64,000 nt of DNA from JABDGM01 sp963738665. Its GTDB lineage: Bacteria > Planctomycetota > Planctomycetia > Pirellulales > Lacipirellulaceae. Positions 61,051-64,000 of this stretch are shown piece by piece. Location: assembly GCA_963738665.1 (NCBI GenBank), contig CAVTXL010000003.1, positions 1,116,001 through 1,180,000 of the forward strand, written 5' to 3'. How positions within the stretch are numbered: position 1 is the first letter of the stretch; every line of letters starts with the position of its first letter. The translations under genes were made by a program, and so were the position numbers. The notes beneath the pieces were generated by a model that did no database searches, had not been told where the DNA came from, and saw only the letters and a list, made by a program, of their open reading frames with translations.

Positions 61051-61824
61051 TTATCCCACTCGTTTCCGCTCCTGTTCGAGCCGCTCGGCAATAAAGCCAA
61101 TCGCCCGCTCGGCCATGTGGCTTGCATAAATAAAGCTGTGGCCGCCCGCTTCCGTTTCCAGGTCGCACTCGAAGGGCACGCCGAGCGAGGCCAGCTTCAT
61201 CCGCAGCCGTTCCGCTGATTCGTGCCAGCGCGTGTCGGTCGGGTCGCAGCAGAAGAATTGATTCCGGGGCCAGTTGAGCGGATGGATGTGCAATAGTGCC
61301 GAATCCTGTCGGGCGGTCTCCGTGTCGCCGTACATGAATTCGAGGCCGGCGTCGACTCCCTCGTCAATGCGCTTCTGAAAATCAATGGCCGGTGAAATGG
61401 CCGCGACCGTTGGAAACAACTGCGGCTGCTTGTATGACATCCGCAGAGCGCCCTGTCCGCCCATGCTGATTCCCAAGAGTGCCAGCCGCGGCGGCCGCGC
61501 TTCCCACCTCTTGACCACGTAAGGCACTACATGCCGCAGCACGTAGCCTTCCGCCGAAATGTGCAGATCGAACTCGGGCCAGATGCGGTCGGTCCACCAA
61601 CTGCGGCCGGTGACCGGCTCGATCACACGCAGGCCGTGCCGCTCGAACGCTTCGTTGAAGGCCGAGAAGCGGCCGATCGGCGCCGCTTCGCTGCAGTGCA
61701 AATAGATGACGGCGTAGCCGTGCTCGCTCGGCCGAGCCGGCTCAAAGATGCGGCACTCGTGGCCGGCAAGTTTGATTTCGCTCCAAACCCCGGCTGACGC
61801 ATTGCTTTCGACAGTCTTGCCCAT
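61051..61824 (-). CDS. alpha/beta-hydrolase, esterase type
   Basis: A protein of about 257 residues starting MGKTVESNASAGVWSEIKLA (a longer start at 61881 is possible). The nucleophile elbow LGISMGGQGALR (G-x-S-x-G), an acidic residue in FFCCDPTDTR and the His in EAGGHSF give a catalytic triad in esterase-D/feruloyl-esterase order. A substrate cannot be named. The gene is divergent from the glycosyltransferase, 70 bases away. Confidence 0.7.
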   Translation of the reverse strand: MGKTVESNASAGVWSEIKLAGHECRIFEPARPSEHGYAVIYLHCSEAAPIGRFSAFNEAFERHGLRVIEPVTGRSWWTDRIWPEFDLHISAEGYVLRHVVPYVVKRWEARPPRLALLGISMGGQGALRMSYKQPQLFPTVAAISPAIDFQKRIDEGVDAGLEFMYGDTETARQDSALLHIHPLNWPRNQFFCCDPTDTRWHESAERLRMKLASLGVPFECDLETEAGGHSFIYASHMAERAIGFIAERLEQERKRVG

Positions 61825-61892
61825 GCTGCAATGCTTGCCCGCCGGTGGCCGCGCGTCTAGTGGCTCGTCGCCGCGCCGCATAGAATGGCCGC

Positions 61893-63004
61893 GTGCCCGG
61901 CCGCATCCTCCACATCATTGATTCGCTTCGACTCGACGGCGCCACGCGGCAGCTTTTGCTGCTGTCTGCTGCTCTTGCGCAAAGCGGCTGGGAAGTGCAT
62001 ATCGCCGAGCTGCAAGCTCGGCGACGCGGCCAAGCCCTACCCTGGCAGTCCGACTTCGCCACGGCTGGGATTGCCGTCAAATCGCTCGGCGCGCACTGGC
62101 CAGCCGATCCGCTCGTTCATTGGCGACTCGCCAGGCACATCGCCAGGCTGCGGCCGGACGTGGTTCAAACGTGGAACATGCTTCCCGCCCGGCTCCCGGC
62201 GCTTTTGCTTCCCCCGCAGCAACGGCCGCGAGTGGTCGCCGCCCACACGCAGATCGACGGCTCGATGCCGGCCTGGCAATGGCCGCTTTACCGGCGACTG
62301 GCGCGGAACGTCGACCGAGTTATCGCAAGCAGTCGGACGGTAAGTGAATGGCTGCTGCAACATGGCCTGCCGCCAAATCAACTCACGATCATTCCGCCCG
62401 GCGTCCCAACTTCCGCCTCCCCGCCCACCTGCGCAGAATTACTCCAAGAGTTGAACCTGCCCGCCGACGCCCTTCTCATCGGCGTCATCGGCCGGCTTGT
62501 TCCCGAGAAGCGGGTGAAAGACCTCATCTGGGCGGCCGACCTGTTGCGCGTGCTGCACGACAACCTGCGTGTCCTTATCATCGGCGACGGCCCACAACGC
62601 GAGCGGCTCGTTTGCTACGCCCGCCTCGCGAGCGACCTCGAACATATTCACTTCCTCGGCGAGCGCGCGGACGTCGACCGCATCCTGCCCCACCTCGAAG
62701 TCCTGTGGAACGGCAGCGAAGACACAGGCCCCTCCATGGCGATTCTCGAAGCCATGGCCGCCGGCGTGCCGGTCGTCGCCAGCGACACGCCGTCGAACCG
62801 CGAGCTGATCACGGGCAACCAAACCGGCTATTTGATCCCGCTCGGGACCCGCGCCGGCCGCGCAGCCCGGCGCGGGCCACCGATCGCATTTTTGGCGGCA
62901 ACGCGGCCACTCGCAATTGTATCGATGCAAGTCGACTCCGCATCGAACAATCTTTCAACATCCTCGAAATGACTGATAGGTCTGTTGCATTGTACACTCG
63001 ATAA
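61893..63004 (+). CDS. GT4-type glycosyltransferase, frameshifted near the end
   Basis: The GTG start gives MPGRILHIIDSLRLDGATRQ. The N-terminal domain binds an acceptor; the C-terminal part shows LIGVIGRLVPEKRVKDLIWA, the GT4 motif SMAILEAMAAGVPVVASDTP and LITGNQTGYLIP. After about 62850 the real frame continues as RATDRIFGGNAATRNCIDAS and RLRIEQSFNILEMTDRSVAL to a stop at 63004. About 370 residues is normal. It would transfer a nucleotide-sugar unit to an envelope glycan; neither sugar is known. Confidence 0.75.
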
Positions 63005-63030
63005 AGATCATCTCGTCGGAAGTTAACGCC

Positions 63031-64000
63031 GTGGCCCAAACGCCAATCCGCTACAAGAAACAAGCGGCTCATTGCCTCACTTGCCGTGTGCCGCCATTGC
63101 CGCGCACCTCCTACTACGTTTTGGCACGTCCGTCTCGACGTTTGCCGCTAACGCGCCCCTCTGGGCCGCCCTTATCCTCGGCGGTCTGCCGCTCGTTTGG
63201 GACCTGCTGAAAAAGCTCGTGCGCGGCCAGTTTGGCTCGGACCTGATCGCCGGCGTCTCGATCGTCGCGTCAATTCTGCTCGGCGAGTACCTGGCCGGTA
63301 CGCTTGTCGTGCTGATGCTCTCCGGCGGCGAAGCGCTTGAAGCCTACGCCGTCCGCAGCGCCTCGTCTGTACTGGAAGCTTTGGCGCACCGCATGCCCTC
63401 GGTCGCCCATCGCAAGCAGGACTCAACGATTGCCGACATTCCGCTCAATGAGGTCGCCATCGGCGACGTGCTGCTCGTCTTTCCGCACGAGGTTTGCCCG
63501 ATCGACGGCACCGTCGTCGAGGGCCACGGCGTGATGGACGAGTCGTACCTCACCGGCGAGCCCTACCTGATGTCGAAAACGCCGGGCGCGGCCGTCCTTT
63601 CTGGCGCGATCAACGGCGAATCGGCCCTGACGATTCGCGCCGAGCGGCGGGCCGTCGACTCGCGCTACGCGAAAATCATGGAAGTCATGCAGACGTCGCA
63701 GCAAGAGCGCCCGCGCCTGCGGCGGCTGGGCGACCAACTCGGTGCCTGGTATACGCCACTGGCTCTGGTGATCGCGGCCGTCGCCTGGTTCGCCAGCGGC
63801 GACCCGGTGCGGTTTTTGGCCGTGATCGTCGTCGCCACGCCTTGTCCGCTCTTGATCGCAATTCCGGTCGCCGTGATCGGCTCGATCTCACTGGCCGCAA
63901 AGCGGGCGATCGTCGTCCGTGACCCGGCTGTGCTGGAGACCGTGAGCACCTGCCGCACGATCATCTTCGACAAAACAGGCACGCTCACCTATGGCCAGCC
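63031..64000 (+). CDS. P1B-type metal ATPase, incomplete, frameshifted at the start
   Basis: The GTG start follows GGAAG. After one or two frame changes near 63063-63092 (expected RLIASLAVCAAIAAHLLLRF), the frame runs to the window edge: VWDLLKKLVRGQFGSDLIAG, the actuator motif SYLTGEP, the metal-path motif VVATPCPLLIAIPVAVIGSI (TPC instead of CPC) and the phosphorylation site IFDKTGTLTYG. No N-terminal HMA domain is present. The TPC motif is that of the P1B-5-like group, for which nickel or iron has been proposed. The C-terminus is outside the window. Confidence 0.75.

Overview
The window looks like a chromosomal segment of a planctomycete, probably from the Pirellulales/Lacipirellulaceae-type soil or freshwater lineages. 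The supporting traits are: a PEP-CTERM exported protein; several small membrane proteins with the FSL-type motif typical of planctomycetes; a DnaA that starts directly at the ATPase region; a large LptC/LptA-like protein behind kdsD-kdsC; a BshB1-type deacetylase; GC-rich coding; and many dispersed palindromic repeats. No tRNA, rRNA or CRISPR array was recognised.

Layout. 0-5.8 kb: two secreted Gly-rich repeat proteins, a small lipoprotein, bshB1, two small membrane proteins and an outer-membrane-type lipoprotein. 5.9-9.2 kb: a conserved small protein, a XerC-type recombinase and an ISL3-like insertion sequence. 9.4-16.8 kb: glgC, a Lys/Ala-rich small protein, and an RND efflux operon (adaptor then pump) divergent from a TetR regulator, with two matching operator-like palindromes between them. 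16.8-22.5 kb: an Lhr-type helicase and dinD. 22.6-24.6 kb: a repeat-rich stretch with decayed genes. 24.8-30.8 kb: the replication cluster gyrB, dciA, a small membrane protein, dnaN and dnaA, all on the minus strand. 31-38.3 kb: a cysteine desulfurase, scpB, an ultra-acidic protein, hemA, a damaged HicBA-like pair, a CcsA/HemX-like protein and a sigma-54 regulator coupled to a HEAT protein. 38.3-47.4 kb: argH, a zinc ribbon protein, a GH13 branching-type enzyme, two paralogous small membrane proteins and a PEP-CTERM protein. 48-52.5 kb: carB carrying an inserted MshEN/GspE_N-type domain, followed by a remnant SRPBCC gene. 53-60 kb: kdsD, kdsC and a 1076-residue LptC/LptA-like protein, indicating KDO and LPS export functions. 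60-64 kb: a PilZ protein, an esterase, a GT4 glycosyltransferase and the start of a P1B-type metal ATPase.

Many otherwise convincing genes are broken by single-base indels (glgC, RND pump, gyrB, dnaN, dnaA, cysteine desulfurase, xerC, argH, hemA, carB and others), while long genes such as the LptC/LptA-like gene, the PEP-CTERM gene and the GH13 gene are intact. The breaks hit essential genes and mostly sit in short G/C runs, so they are most likely uncorrected long-read errors, not true pseudogenes. Broken genes are therefore given as one feature spanning all frames.

The most unusual observations are: a two-copy structured palindromic element of about 190 nt (22.6 and 53.2 kb) whose stems show compensatory changes; the domain inserted inside carB; a palindromic repeat translated in frame inside the Lhr helicase; the LptC/LptA-like giant; the ultra-acidic protein; and the decayed HicBA pair.
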